Part shown: in pieces, positions 32,905 to 47,400 of the stretch
How positions within the stretch are numbered: position 1 is the stretch's first letter
Layout: the number at the start of each line of letters is the position of its first letter
Assembly: GCA_022266195.1 (NCBI GenBank)
Contig: WHVY01000007.1
Coordinates: 2,604,001-2,668,000, forward strand
From: Tetranychus cinnabarinus
Lineage: Eukaryota > Arthropoda > Arachnida > Trombidiformes > Tetranychidae
Length of the DNA: 64,000 bases
Reading direction: 5' to 3'
Position numbers and translations under genes: made by a program
Notes under the pieces: model-generated
Database searches by the model: none
What the model was told of the DNA's origin: nothing
The model's input: the letters and a program-made list of their open reading frames with translations, nothing else

Positions 32905-35900
32905 TTAGCTAATCGGCTTGCCTGCATAATCTATCTTACCTTGTAGTTCAATGTTGGTAATCATTACGAAGAGGAAGAGAAGAGAAGAAGAAGAAAATGA
33001 AGAATCTTGGTATCTTACTTGAAGACCCTGTGATGACAGATCCATCTTCCTTAAGGGAGAGAAGATGATTATGAAGACGATCATCATCTTGATCCCCTGA
33101 AAGGAGTGGTACCCAGAGAAAAGAAGGAGAAGTAAAAATTGTTGATGCTTTGTGAACATGATTATTTATATGGTTTATTGCAAATGAGATGAAAGTTTCG
33201 TGCCTTTTGCGGGTTAACTCCTTTCTACATCATCGTCTCTCTATCCATTTTCATTCATCCATTTTCCTCTCATTTTATCGTGTACTTTGATGGTATCCAG
33301 CATCATGTGTAACATAATTGGTTGGACTCAAATTAACCCAATTTACTTTATTATTTCTCTTCATTCATATCATTATCATCCTTTTTTCTTCCTCCCTCTT
33401 TTACGTCTCTCTCTCTCTCTCTTTTCTCAGATTATTTTTGCGTTTCAATGAAGTTGTTCATTGAGTAAAACAGAAGCCTTTAAACCCTTTAACCAAAGAA
33501 GGTAAAGTTCACAATGAGTTTACTTGCATTGCCTTTAGTAGGAAAAAGATGCACGAACAGACAAAATAACACTTTTTTTCAACCTTTATTGAGATAATAA
33601 TTTCATCGTCAATTATCATTGACTCACATTTGTAATTCAAAGTTTCAAATAACAGTTGAAAAGGTTGCTTACCTTTTTAACCCAAAACCTAATCTCACGC
33701 ATTTCCTTTTTCTTGAGCTTTTTATTTGATTAACATAATCAAACTTTGGCCTTTCCTTGCTTCTTTCACACTCTACTCATGAAAATGCTGCCATTTTACC
33801 TCAGAAATTCAAGTTGATCAAATTCATCTTTTGTTTCCTTTGAAAAAAAAACTTTTCTTATCATTTGTTTCACTTTATTTACCCTCAACAATTGCCTTTC
33901 ACAGGTAAATCCACCTCGGTGACCTTTGATTCACTCTCTAAACCATTTGTTTACTTTTCTCATTACATTCTTTCAAAGTGACAATCAGCAAAATTGATTC
34001 AATTGACAATATTAGTCGACATTGAACAGAAACAAAAACAAGTCAGAACTCAACTGTTATTCAAACTTGAAGTTCACAGGTTTCATTCATCGGGTTATTT
34101 TACATTATCATTGTGACAAGAAAATGTTGAAATGAAAAGCCGATCAAAGGTTTCAGTCCAAGTTGAGATTCGGATGATTCAAGAATTATAAAGATACAAA
34201 AGTTTAACCAACTTACACTCAAAGTTTCTTATTGTGACAAGAAATTGTTAAATTGAAAAAAGATGAGTTTCATTCTGAGTTGAAGTTCTGAGTCTTTAGA
34301 TGATTCAAGTTTAACCGACTTTTACTCAAAGTTTAATTCATTGGGTTATTTACCATTTTTGAATGAGAAAACTGACAAGTTTGAAAAAAAAGAGTCTGAT
34401 CTGAATCTTTTCTTAACGGACACTTGATGCAAGCTGATAACTTGCTTTTATTTACATTAGACTGTAATTTGTATTTTTTTTTGTTCGATCTGTTTTCTTC
34501 GTTCATCATCTCTAATCATCATCATTAACAAGCAAATTAACGCCTCAAGCCATCAATTGATATCAATAGCATAATATAATTGCACCTCATTGGACCGTTT
34601 ACTCACATCTTTCCCTTCTTACTTTCAAACCTCGCCTTCGTTCATCTTTTCTCATCATTATCATCATTTTACTCTCATCACGTGAACCCCGTTATCAACA
34701 TACACATTTCCGTTTCCGTTGTGAAATATTAATCTGATGAGTTCAGTTCATGAGCAAATTTTTTACTGATTGAGAGAGACAAAAAAGAGATGAGAATCGG
34801 ATCAAGTTGAAAACTGAAGAGAAAAGATTATTGATGGAAAGACCAGAGAGAAGGATGATGATGATGTGAGAAGGAGAAAAAGGAAGCTGAAAAGATGAAT
34901 AAAATGAGGCAGAAAAAAAAGAGCGAGAGTTACTTTTCACTTCGCGGATTGAAAGCGTTTTTTCATCATCATCTTGACGATGAAACTGATGAAGATGGGG
35001 ATGATGATTAAAATGATGATGATGATGATGTTAATACTTAAAGCTATTTCTCCTTCTTTTGCTTTCCAACTCACACAAACCGGAAACCTATAAATAAACA
35101 GTGAGTTATAGAGTCACTTTAGCTTTACTTTAGAGGAAAAGGCGAAATCGCATTCAGCTCAAGATAGAAGGCAGTAAAATGCAATTTTCAAAATTTTCTG
35201 TTTTCTCTTCTTCTTCTCTTCATCATCTTATCGTAATGAAGAGGCAAAACAATGAGATTGCAAGAAACATTTTTTTCAAGTTTCATTTGCATTTCCATCA
35301 ATGTTGTTCCTGTGTGTGGCCATGAAAAAGGTTCATCAGAGGAATAAACTGAACAAAAATTGCTCTTCTCTTCTCATCTTTTTTTTTCCTCCTGGTTCTG
35401 GATACTTTTATGTTTCCATCTTGTCATCATCTTAATCAGCATCAACCTTTACTTCATCAATTTTTATCTTCCCTTTAAAAGCTCAATATGTTGAGATATG
35501 ACAGTCATTAAGTTTTTTTACGTTTACCTGATCATTGCCATTGATAAATTGACTCAAGGTGTAAAAAGTTTAGTTCAAGTTTACCTTTCTTGAGCATATT
35601 TTACTTTGGAATTTTGACAAAAATAGAAAAAACTTTTTCCTCAAAAAGTAAACTCACAATTTCAAGTTGCATTTTTGCTCATTAGTTTTACATGGTGAAT
35701 AACAATTGTTGACATTATTCTATTGTTAACATTTTATCTGAAAAACATTCAATTAGGAAAGATGAGCATCGAATGTCCAGGAATCATTTTTGTCCAACTT
35801 TTTATTCCAATCGCTGGCCTGATTCAAGTACCAAAAATGATTGAATTATCAAGATGAATGTTACCTGATTTCAGTGTTGAATTGTTTCAATTTATCAGGT

Positions 35901-38900
35901 TATCACTTTGCTCCTCAACTTGCTGTTAATGATAATTGAAACAAACCTGTTGATGATTATCCAATCATTTTTTCTTCTCTTCTCTTCATTTCAATTCTCT
36001 CATCTGAACCATTGATAATCATGATGAGTTCAACTTGTAATGATCAACTTGCAATCTCATTTTATCATTCAAGTGTATGTGTGTTTGTGTGCAAAGAGAA
36101 GGTAAAAAAGTTCTTAATTTTGTTCCCGTTCATCAAGGTTTCCTTTTCCTTCAATTAAAAGATTGAACCTGAAGCCTTTTTTGCTGTAAACTTGAAACAT
36201 TATTTCAAAAATAAACTGTTGAGGTTAAAATGATTAAAGAGAAGGTAAAATGTGAAATTCATTTATTTAACTGAATGAGAAAGGTGTGAATCAGATAATC
36301 ATCAATAACAGCTACTTTACTGTCATGGTATAATCTGGGTAAAACAATTTTCAGCATTTGTTGAATGCTGGAAAATGCCTATTCTGTCGATATTTTCACC
36401 TGTAAATCAATTGACTAGGAAAGGAAAAAAAGGTTAAAATTGATTGATTAATTAACATTTAGTCGATGATTATCTGCGTCAATATTTCAATGTTTATCCG
36501 ATTCTACCATGAAATGCAAAGAAACTCGAGTTTCTGTTGAAGAAATTTTCTGTTTCTCTGGTTTTTGCTTGCGTAAAAGTTTTTACTCAAAGTCGAGACT
36601 AACCTTTCAATATTGTCAACTTTGATAGTCACAAGGTTACTTATTGTTGTAACAAAAAACTGATAACAGCATCTGACTGATGTTTAATAAAGCTTATCCA
36701 AATGAGGTTCTCTGCAACTTGAACACCAATTTTCATGAGATAATGGTTTACAAGTTTCACTCAAATGTGAGTTGCACAAAGCTTACAGTTCATCAGGTTA
36801 GTTTGCATTAAACTAGTGATTAGACAAACTGTAAATGATTACTCGAGACAGTGGTTTGCATTGAGACAAGATATCGATTCAAATTGCGACAGTTTTAAAT
36901 TGAAATCGATTCTCATTGGTTAACTCAATTTGAATGCAAATTTCATGATTAGAAGTAACTTTCTAAAGGTAATCATCAGACCGAAACAAATAATGAGCTC
37001 AAGATGCAACAAGGAAGCTTTTTGATGTAAAATTTTCTTCTACCTTTTTCAAAATTGATATTTGCTCTTTCGTTTTTACTCTTTCATGCAACTTTATGGA
37101 AACACGAAAAATCAAAAAATCTTGAGACTCAATGGGAATTTTTACCTTTATGCTCTTATCAAGCAAAAATTTGACAAAAAAAGCGAAAATCTTTTTTTCT
37201 AATAAAAGTCAGTTAATTATGAAACAAGTACAAATGATTGAGTCGGTTGAAGCTGCTTTGGTTTGATAATCTTTCATCCTTTTTGACCTGAGATCCTTTA
37301 GAATGCTGAACCAAATGCTCAAATTACGCTTTTGGTTCGGTTCAATTTGGAAAGAAACTTAACATTTTGGCCAACTTATGAGTACACTTGAAGGGCAGGT
37401 TTGAGGTCCATTTTTGTAACCTGCAACTAGATATTTCGGCCTAAAATTGAAAGCATTTGCTGGCGATCTGGACGGAAATGGTCCTCCTCAATTTAAACAG
37501 CAACCAGGGTTAATCCTTTCACACCTCCAGCCTCGACCTTCCCATTGGTTTTGAAAACCTAAAAAGGCAGTCTTAACTGAATTACATGTTTCACATTTTT
37601 CATGTCAACAAATATCGACTCTTTTTTTTGGGTCCAAACTCTCTCTATGGATTTTTACTTTGCAACAGTTTATCATAATTATTTTTATTTTATTACCATT
37701 TACTATTATTATTATTGTTATTATATTTGCAGGTAAAGCAGAAAAAAAAGTTGAATCAAGTTGATAGATTTGAGGGCAAAAAGCAATCAACAGTCAACAA
37801 CAGCAACCAACTTTCAATGAAGGATTGAACATCTTTCTACCCTTAGGATGTTATTTACATGTCCACCATCAGCTAAACATCACCAATTGCAGTTGCTTCA
37901 GGCTGTTTCTCTTATCATCCTTTTCATCCTTTTATCATCTCTCTTCTCCTCCTCTTCTCTTCTCTTAATACCCTTTGTCATCTCTTGACAATCTTCTTCT
38001 CTTTTCTTCTTTTCGCTGTCAAACAAAAGTTCAAAAAGTAACCTTTTTTTTCCTACCAACATCTTAACCTTTAACATCAATATTTTCCTTCCAAAATTCG
38101 TATTCAAACGTTCATCAAATGGCCAAAAACACTGGACCTTTAATGGCCAATAACCAGCCATTTGTCAATCTCAATGGTCGACTCTTGCGATAAACTTGAC
38201 ATCGAATTTTTGGCTTTTACCAAATCTTGAAATGTTTAGCAAACCCAAAAGTAAATGTTGAAAACCTGAAAACTGGCGAACAATTTTTATTGAGTTTTTG
38301 CACTTGAAGTTAAAAGACTCATTAAATGGCCTGGATTTTGGGCACATCAGGGTTTAGCACATCAACTTTAGATTATTAATTTTTACTATTTGATTAACAG
38401 AAAAGTGTTTGAAAAGTTTATTCCAAAGTCGTTTTTCCATTTATTATTTGTTCCCTTGTCCTTTGGTTTGTTTGTGCAAAAACATTAAATTCAAAGTTGA
38501 ACATTTTTTCCTCGAAACTCTCCTTTTCCTCCTTACCTTGTCATCATGTTTCTCCATCATTCCCTTCAAGCCTAACCTTTTGTTACTCTATTTTTTCGCC
38601 ATTTTTGCCATTTCTATAGCTTTTTTTTACTATTGAATTACTTAAACCTGTAAAGGAGCCTCAATAGGTTCAACTCGAGTATTGACTTTTGCCAAACAAG
38701 TCGGTCAATAAGTAAAAAACAGTGAAAATATTTTACCCTAAAAAAAGGAACCATTTTGTCTCAATTATTGCAAACAATTGCTTTTGTTGGTGTAAACAAA
38801 ACCAGTACAAGCAACAGATAATTGCCATCGATTCAATAATCTCACCTTGTTTAATGTTTAATCAAAATGACTCTCGATTAAGCCTGGTCAAAGTGTCCAT

Positions 38901-41900
38901 CCAAATTTGTCTTTTTTATGCTGTTCGTTTAGTGTCATTAAACAAATTTGCAAATTAATTCAGTCTCAAGACACTTGAAAACATCAAAATCAATTGAAAA
39001 CAAGAACCCAAATTGAAAATTGATAAACTGGTTATTGTGGTTAAATCACACAAAGAGCAACAATAATCATCAAAATGTTCATTTGCACTTCAGACAGCAA
39101 TTTAATTCAGCTTTAATTCAATTTAAATTTGAAAATTATCCGTTTTTATTGAATAAGTTTTCAATTGATTTGCTTCGCTTCAACTTTACTTTGTTAATTT
39201 TTGCCTTTTCAATACATTTTGCAAATCTTTTCAAACTTTCATTTTTTCAGTTTCTTTACCTGATGTCTGTATCGAGTTAAAGATGAACGTTTTGTTTTCT
39301 TACAGTTAACTATTTATTCATGTAATCAATGAATAATGTCATGAGTCACATGAAAAACAAAACTGAAAATCGAGTTTTTTTAATCTTCGAAAATAACCTT
39401 TTGGGATTTTTATTATTTCCAGATTAAAAGATTTTACTGCTCAAATTAAAGTTAAAATTTTCTCTAAATCTAGAGCTTAATCAGATGCTTAATGAAATAA
39501 CTTTTGCTTCTTTTCAACTTCTCTTTTCTAATTGAAATTCATGCTTTTCTCATTACTCTGATTTTATTGTGACCTCAACTCGTGAAATGACGACTTACCG
39601 AACCTCTTAATCTTTGAAGGTGACTCAAGTACTTGGCTTGTAACATTTCCAAATGACTGAAATTTTAACTGTTTTAGCTCGTAAGCGATTTGAGAAAAGT
39701 TCAATCATCATTTCAAGTTGAGTTCTGAATCTTTCAAGTTAAGTGATGATAAAATGAAGGAAGAAAAAATTCATCTCATGCTTGTTGAATAATGATATTC
39801 CCTTCTGATTATCATGATATTGTTGATTGAAAAGAACCGGTAATCAAAGTGAAAATGAATCGACTTTAAATGAAAGGAATTGCCTTTGATAACAATAAAA
39901 GCAAATTGTTTTACAGCAAACATTTGCTTCAAACTTAATCCTTGTCTAGTTGCTGTTAAATATTTTTCTTTAGACTGTACTGAGTTTGATCATGGAATCA
40001 ATGGTCTTGAATTTAGGAAGTAAATCAAAGGTAAACAGATGAACAACAATATTGTTAATTATCAACTACAATAGTTACTTAAGAAGTTGAGAGAAAATCA
40101 ATTGCATAATGAGTTATTCCAAATTAACTTTAATTCCTTGTAATACCATGTTATACCTTAAACAGGGAAAACAAATTTTAAACTCTTAACTAATCGCATT
40201 GGAATCAGACAAAATAAAGTTCTAATAGATTGAGACTTTTGTCGAAGTCTTGCAAGTCAGAAGCGCATAGTTAGACTCTTTATATGTAAAGTCTTTCAAT
40301 TGCAAATGAGCTGTGATTTTGTAGCCAAAATGAAGATCTGAATAAGTTTAATCTCATTGAAATTACCAACATTGCCATGAAAGAAAACAGTTTCATTGAA
40401 GAAACATCAAGATAACAGTTGAACTTGATTGGATAATGAATTTCACTTTATGCCTGATTAAATCATTTTAAGGATTGATTGCAACAAATGACAAGTCTAA
40501 TGATGATTAAAGATTTTGTTTTACTTTCTCAAAGCAACCAGCAACACGAACTTGCAGGCAAAGTTTCAAATCTCAATTTTGGCCCAAAAATCGTCCAATC
40601 CTCATATTGCTTGGTAATCTGATGAGGTAAGATAAGTAATGTTGAGTAGGAAACCATGATAAGAATGATGAGAAGAAAAAGGAAAGAAAGAGAAGAAGCA
40701 GATTAAAAGATGGCCCAGAATAAGCGGATGATAATGATGAAGACAAAGGTTAGACATGGAAGTATAAGAGAAGAAGAAGTTACGTGATTTTTCAAGTTAA
40801 GAGAGACGTTACAGAGAATCTTGGTTTCTTCTTATTTCTTACCTTTCTCGTTTTCATCATCTTCTCATCTTCTTGAACGGAAATGCTCAGTGAGCAGAGA
40901 AGATTCTTTTCCACTTGAAATGTTGTTAGCGTAACAGGTAATTGGTTCTCTTGAAATGCACAGAGAGAAGATGAAGAAGATGATGAAGAGAAAAGCAAAA
41001 ACTTGAATCGTCACCAAACGCTTTTTAACACTATTTTACTTCTCAAACCTGAACATTTAACCTTATTTTTACCTGAAGAAGAGAAAAAAATGTTCAACAT
41101 TTTTTCTTCAATCTACAAAACAAAACGTTATCTAAAGATAAACAAATATTTTGTATTTATCATCATTTGGGTGAAAAGGTTGAGAGGAAATTCAATGTTG
41201 GAAACTTTTCTCTTCTTCATTACTTTGACCATTTTGCTTTTCCCAAGTTTACTTTGTTTTCATTGATAACTGTTTATTCAATGTAAAGTCATCATCAACC
41301 TTTTCATGATATAAAGAAAAGAAAAAAAATTGAAACTCGGAACTTTTTTCACCTTCTCATGTATATTGAATTTTTTTGCTTTTCTCTTCATTTCATGGAG
41401 AAAAGGTTTTTCAGTTTGTCATCTTGCCTGAAGTCATCTAATGAAGTTTCTTCTTTTTTTCACCAAAATCTCAATTCTATTGAAAAGAAGTGAAACATGA
41501 AAATGATTGAGAGAAGCGAATTAAACGAGATTTTCATAAATGATAATTAATGAAGAGATGAGTTGCAACGAGTCTTTAATTGACAATACTTAATGGATTA
41601 ACCTTGAATCATGACTTCATGAGACTGGCCATTTTTCCTTACATTTTGTTTCCTCATTATGTTGAAGATTCCATGTGAAAGTCAAGAAATGGGACTTTTT
41701 AGTGTTCACTTTGGTTTTAAATTTGGGTTGAAATTTTGGTCACCAAGATGGATTACGAGTTAAAGATGAGAAGATTTTATTTAGTTTTTTTGTGTGTTTC
41801 CAGTCATTGATCAATGATGATGAAGGAGGATGATAATTTTCTTGAGTAAATATACAAGTGGAAAGAGGAGAGAAACAAAGCGAGCTGTAAAAAGGCAGAA

Positions 41901-44447
41901 AACATTTGACTGGTAAATGGAGAAGAAAACTGTTTTTCAGCAATTCTTTTCAACTTTATTTCGCGAGAAAACATTTATCCAGTTGAAAGGGCAAAGCACG
42001 TTCAATGGACTCTGGAAGCTCAATCTTTTTCCAGATATTCACCAGTCAATATGACATTCACTTGTCGACCTTTAACCTCACTGTAAGTGCTTTTTTTGCA
42101 CAACTTTATTTTTCCAAGACCGAGTTTCGCTTCTCATTATCATTACACTTGTTGAGGCAAATTAAAGGAAAACGTGAGATGCAAACAAGTCTAAACACAT
42201 TTTCAGATTAAATGAGATTTTCAGATTTTTACCTTTTCTTTTTGCCTCATGATTCTCAATTCGACAACTTTTTTTTCACCCATTGAAACTCAATTAGAGA
42301 CTGAATAAAGTCAACGAGATAGACTCTGGAGAAATGGCTGTTTCTTGATTCATGAAAGAAACAAAAATTATTCTTTACTTATGCTTTGGCGTAATTTGTT
42401 GAAAATGAAAAGCAAAAGAAAAGGATGATAATGATGACTGGGATGAGGAGATGGATGATGAAAGGCAAAAGATCACAAGTATTGATCTCATAAAGAGCAT
42501 ACGATATTGTTGATAATAATGGAAAAGAAAAGTTAGTTTCTTCTTCTTCTTCCTTCATCATCATCTTGGGTGAAATACAATGTTTACAAAGACCATTTGA
42601 TGTATAGGGAGTACAAGTATTGTAAACACAAAACTCTCATCATAAGTTATAAGACTTTTTGTGGCTTTGCTTTCTTCAGTTATAGCTTACATAGACCAAT
42701 AAACCCACAGAGATAAACTAAATTTTAGCTTTTCCTTCATTCACTCGCACCATAATCTTGATAATAAATGGTAATATAATAAAAATAACTAAAAAACCAT
42801 TTAATGTAAAATAATATTGCAATACATTCTTTCCCATTGTTATCATGCTAATCACATTTGAATGGGACAAAATTTGTTGGAGTTTTTTTGTCAAAATTTA
42901 TCAGCGTTTTTTCTGCACAAATTGCGCTAATTATTTCAAGTAATTTACTGAAAACTCGATAAATTGCGTTCATTTGTTTTGTCTGTGAATCATTTTCGAG
43001 TAAAACAATTGTTGCTAAAATCCAGGAAATTAATGAAATTTTGAAATTTTGTTCAACGGTTTTAAATTTGAAAAGCCTGAGATTGAGGAATTGTTTAAAC
43101 TTTGAATGAGTTTGAATAAAATCGCAATTAAATCATAAACATTGACATTGTGGTTCAATGCCGTTGCATGTGTATTCAGTTTACTTTGCAAATGCAGTTT
43201 TCCTCTTCATTTCAACTTTATTTCGTTTGTTGTAGTTATTTGTTTTCAGTCAAGATTTTGTTGAACTAATAAGGGATCTTGATGGCATTCCTAAAACTGA
43301 TTCTAAAAAGTACTTGATCAGACTGAATTATGAAAAAACTTAATGAGTTTTATCTGTGGGTTGAGTGGTTCCTTGAAGCTAAGATCTAGAACCGGAGATC
43401 AGGGGTTGAGTTTCGGGCATTTTTATTAGAAACTCATTTAAAATCAATTGTTATAAGCTTTAAGAGGCACTGCATGAATAAAGAGGCAAGAATAGGTTAT
43501 TAGATTTTCCACATTCTAGTAATTTACAGGGTGTTAGAAAATCAACTAGACCTATTTGCGCTTCAATATTTTTCGAACCAAGCAGAGTAAACAGACTCGT
43601 GATATATTGTTAGAATCGTATAATGATCGCTCAGTCTAGAGATAAAGTCCGTGCAAAGGTTTCGATAACTTATCCTGCTCTCATGGCATTTTTCTCATTC
43701 ACATCGAATCATTCATTCCATTCCAAAGTGTTTCATTTCTTGTTTTCCTAAACAGTTTTCTTGATTCTTCACCATTTCCTCATTATATTTGTCCACAAAC
43801 ACAACTTACTTTGTTGGAATGAATCTTTTGAAATTTCAATTTTCAAGTGTTCACTTGTTGAAGCTCTGTGGTTTGATTCAACCTTTCAAAATGCTGCTAA
43901 ATTGAAACGACTTGTGAATGAATTCAAATCGAGTGATTCTGTCCCTTAGTTGCAAAGAAATGAGAAAATAGCAAAACTGAAGTGGAAAACTTTGTAATGC
44001 AAAATAGGCCGATGAAACAAACCAAGTTCAATATCTTGGTATTAATTTTTTATTAAACCTGACTACAAATTGGACAGAAAGCAACAGGAAAAAACTCAAC
44101 CAAATGTATTTACTTGGAGTACATTGAATTTCAATGTGTTTTTTCTGGTTTTTATTGTTTTCTCTTCTTCATCTTCTTCTCTGGTTACTTGTTTGTTTTG
44201 AAGGGAGACTTGAAATCTGAAAGAGAGCCTGTAACCAGCAGTTGAGCACAACCTGATTGTTATCTATGGTAAACTGAATCAACTAAAAGGCAACTAAAGC
44301 AAATGATAAACAAATAAACAAGTCTCACCAGTAGTTACAAGAAGAGTGCAATATACAGAAAAGAAATGTTTTTGTCGAGGAAAAAAATTGTTGCAACTTT
44401 TCACTGTCATCATCATCTTTGTGAGCGACTGACATCACCGTTATGGT
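32905..44447 (-). other. Possible gene with small exons (phase-compatible chain), weak
   Basis: Six minus-strand segments have acceptor- and donor-like ends and join without a stop: 44329-44447, 42379-42437, 40843-40949, 34934-34985, 33019-33096 and 32905-32921 (stop TAA). Donors are GTGAGA, GTAAAG, GTAAGA, GTAACT and GTAAGA. Joined they would code 143 residues, including NQLPVTLTTFQVEKNLLCSL, FHRQDDDEKTLSIREVK and RLHNHLLSLKEDGSVITGSS, with a hydrophobic stretch (PFLLLFIF) from the second segment; no family is recognised. Caution: several exons abut GAT/TCATCATC repeats, introns would be 1.5-6 kb (far longer than in the other genes here), and chains like this can arise by chance. A hint, not an annotation. 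Confidence 0.15.
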
Positions 44448-47400
44448 CTAAAAGATGATGATGATGAGGAGCTATTACAAGGTTGTTTCATTGTTGATAA
44501 TTTTTTGTTCATTATTGGAGAGAAGGAAGAAGAAAGAAGAAGAGAGAGAGAAAAATGTGTTTCAATGATGAAGATAAAAGGAGAAGCCCAGAGTCTACTC
44601 GCACAGTTGACATGACATTGCATCCACACAAGGCAAAAGAGTCACTCCTTTCCCAATAAATAAGGTTAAAAGATACTGATGATGTGAATGATAATCTTAT
44701 GTTAATCATTCAATGCTATTGAACAACATTAACCAACATTGTGGGCCTGTGATTCGACTTCATTTTAGAGTTTCTTTTGGACCAAAAATTCTCGTGAAAA
44801 GATAAAGAGAGAAACTACTTTTTGGACAAAACTTGAGAAATGCAACTTGACCCGAATTCAATGGACTGGTCATAATAGATTGAGCAATTTCGAGTAAACT
44901 TGATAGCGACAGTAACGAGAATGCCATTCATATGTTGACCTTTTCTCTATGCAACATTCACTAAGGTCGTTTTTTGTCGACAACGCAAAGGAGAAAAGCT
45001 TTTCATAGCAACAATAATTGAGCATTAAAGATGCTTGAAATTCCTTGAGCTTAAAATGAAGAGAGAAAAATCTTTATCTTTCAGGCCAAAAAAATAAGTG
45101 AATCAAGTAAAAGTTTTCTTACAACAAGCAATGTTATTGGTTTTGTTGTCATCCATACATTGTGTTCATACAACATTATATTTAAATCTTTGGAGACCTT
45201 TTAATTCAATTGATGTTTTCCCGTTCTTTTTCGACTCTTTCATTGAATTGTCCAAGGAACCTTTAAATTGGATCACAATGATTTTTTGACGAAGCGAGTT
45301 GAGAGTTTTTGCTCGGCAAAAAAAGGATGACAGTAAAGTACTATTGATGAGCGACAGTGAGGGTGGGCTGAAAGGTTAACATCAAGAGACTAATAATTTG
45401 AAGAATCAAGAAGATGAGGATGCGCAAGTTGATGCTACTTGGTGCCATCTGTTTTCACAGTAAAAATGGGTTTTAATGAACGCATCGATCAACTGGAGAA
45501 ACTGCTCCGTTTGGTAAAGAAAAGATGATGATGAAGATGCAGGGATGAAGAGAGAGAAAAGCCATTATAATGGAAACTGTCATTGAAGGTAAAAAATGAT
45601 AACTTTTGTGAAGCACTCGAGACCACCCGAAATGAATGTTTTCATCGTCCCGTTACATTGAATATGGTAATCTTTTGGATTCCAATTTTTGGTCAACTTT
45701 TCCCATTCATTCACTTTAAACTTTGATAACCATTTTCACCTTTTTTTATATCAAATATTTAAATGGCAACATTACTCTTCTTTCTCATAGAAAATGAACT
45801 TTAAAGTTTACCTTTTATCGAGAATTTTTTTTCTTCTTCTTTCTGCTTTTATTTTCATTCTTTTCTCTTCTTGTTGCAAGCAAATTCACACAAATCCCTT
45901 TCATTTATCCCTTTTCATCCCTTCTCATCTCTTTTCATCTATTTCACAGTCTTACATGATTTCAACTATAAAACTATAATAAAATGACCCTTTTTTCCCT
46001 TGCAATACTTTTACCAACTGTGCTACTTTGACACAATTAAGTGCTTAAATTTTCACCATTTTTGTGTCTTTCAACTGCTCACTTTATCCCAGTCAATATA
46101 ATTCAATCTCTTCATCTTCATATTTTCAAGACTTTTTCTTCTTCTGATAACATCATCTAGCAATCATTCAACTTTGCTGCAGTTTTCATCTCTTCTTTCG
46201 CTTTCACCTAAAATTTTCTCGGCAAATTTTTGTCAACTCGAAGACAAGAGTCTGTGAAATCTGAGAAATCTATTGAGCAGTTCATTTGCTATTTTCGTTC
46301 AACTGTTTTATTGTATTAATTGCATGAACTTTAACAAAATGCAGAATAATGAATTCGTCAGACTTTAAACTCCATTATCGCATTAGAATGTACAGAATTG
46401 CAGGAAATTTAAAAAACTTTAGAAACTAAAATTTCACTCTTTAATCCAATTCGACCCAATTTTTTCCAAACTCTAATTGTTAATCAAAGCCAAAATCACG
46501 CCAAAAATCAATAATCAATTAGTCAATTCGTTTTTAAGTATTCCTTCAAATTCTTGAAAACTTTTCTCAAAATTTTCTTCTAAAACCCAATCTGCACTTA
46601 GCTTTTACCATTAGAGCAGTTGGCCTTTTATCGGTCGATCTCGGTAAACAATTTCTTGTTAAAATTATCTTAACAACTCGAATGTTTATTAGATAAGCAA
46701 ACTTTGAGTGAAATTGAAGCAGTCAAATCAACTTGAGCGATCAATATTGTTTAATGATCATTTATGTTGCAGCAATGATGCAAAGTGCCAAATGAGTTTA
46801 TTAAATTTTGAGTCTTTTATCAACTTTGATTCAAACGCATCAACTTTGAGAAAAAAATTATGAATTTCATTGGATCGAAAACTTGATATCTTATAACGTA
46901 AACTTGGAGTCACACCTTGATTACCACTTTTATCAGTGTCAACCTTCGCCTCAACCATCAATTATCAACTGCTATTTACCATGAAATATCTCAAGTTACC
47001 TTTAACTTCATCTTTTTCTTGCTTCAATCTTTAACCTAAAAGTTTCTCCTTCCAAGTAAAGCAATGTGATCAGAATATAAAATGAATGGTTAACAAAAAA
47101 GATGAACAAGAAAAGGTGAAAATGTTTAAATATTTATAGCAACTGTTTGGCCTTTTCATAATCATTATTATACCGATATTGAAGCTAATCAAATAAAAGA
47201 CAAAACTTTTACCTTCAAAAATCGTGCTCAGTTATTAGCAAATTGATTGATTGTTTTACTTTAAATAGCTCAACACCTTGACCATTATCCTAATCTAAAT
47301 TGATAAAACAACGTCAAATCACATTTTTGATTAACTTCAAATAAACTATCATTAGATGATGAGACGAACATTTATTTTTAATAATTTTTTCAAAAAAACA

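Noticed and set aside
33905..33980. Possible exon after CCTTTCACAG (KSTSVTFDSLSKPFVYF)
   Set aside because: No donor before the stop and no recognisable partner; only one splice-like end.
35762..35842. Possible leader or exon (KDEHRMSRNHFCPTFYSNRW)
   Set aside because: Acceptor-like AATTAG is present, but the donor (GTACCA) is poor and no partner exon could be phased.
43351..43425. tRNA-like stretch with A-box-like TTGAGTGGTTCC and B-box-like GGTTGAGTTTC
   Set aside because: Acceptor and T stems do not pair and no cloverleaf forms; at most a decayed tRNA-derived sequence.
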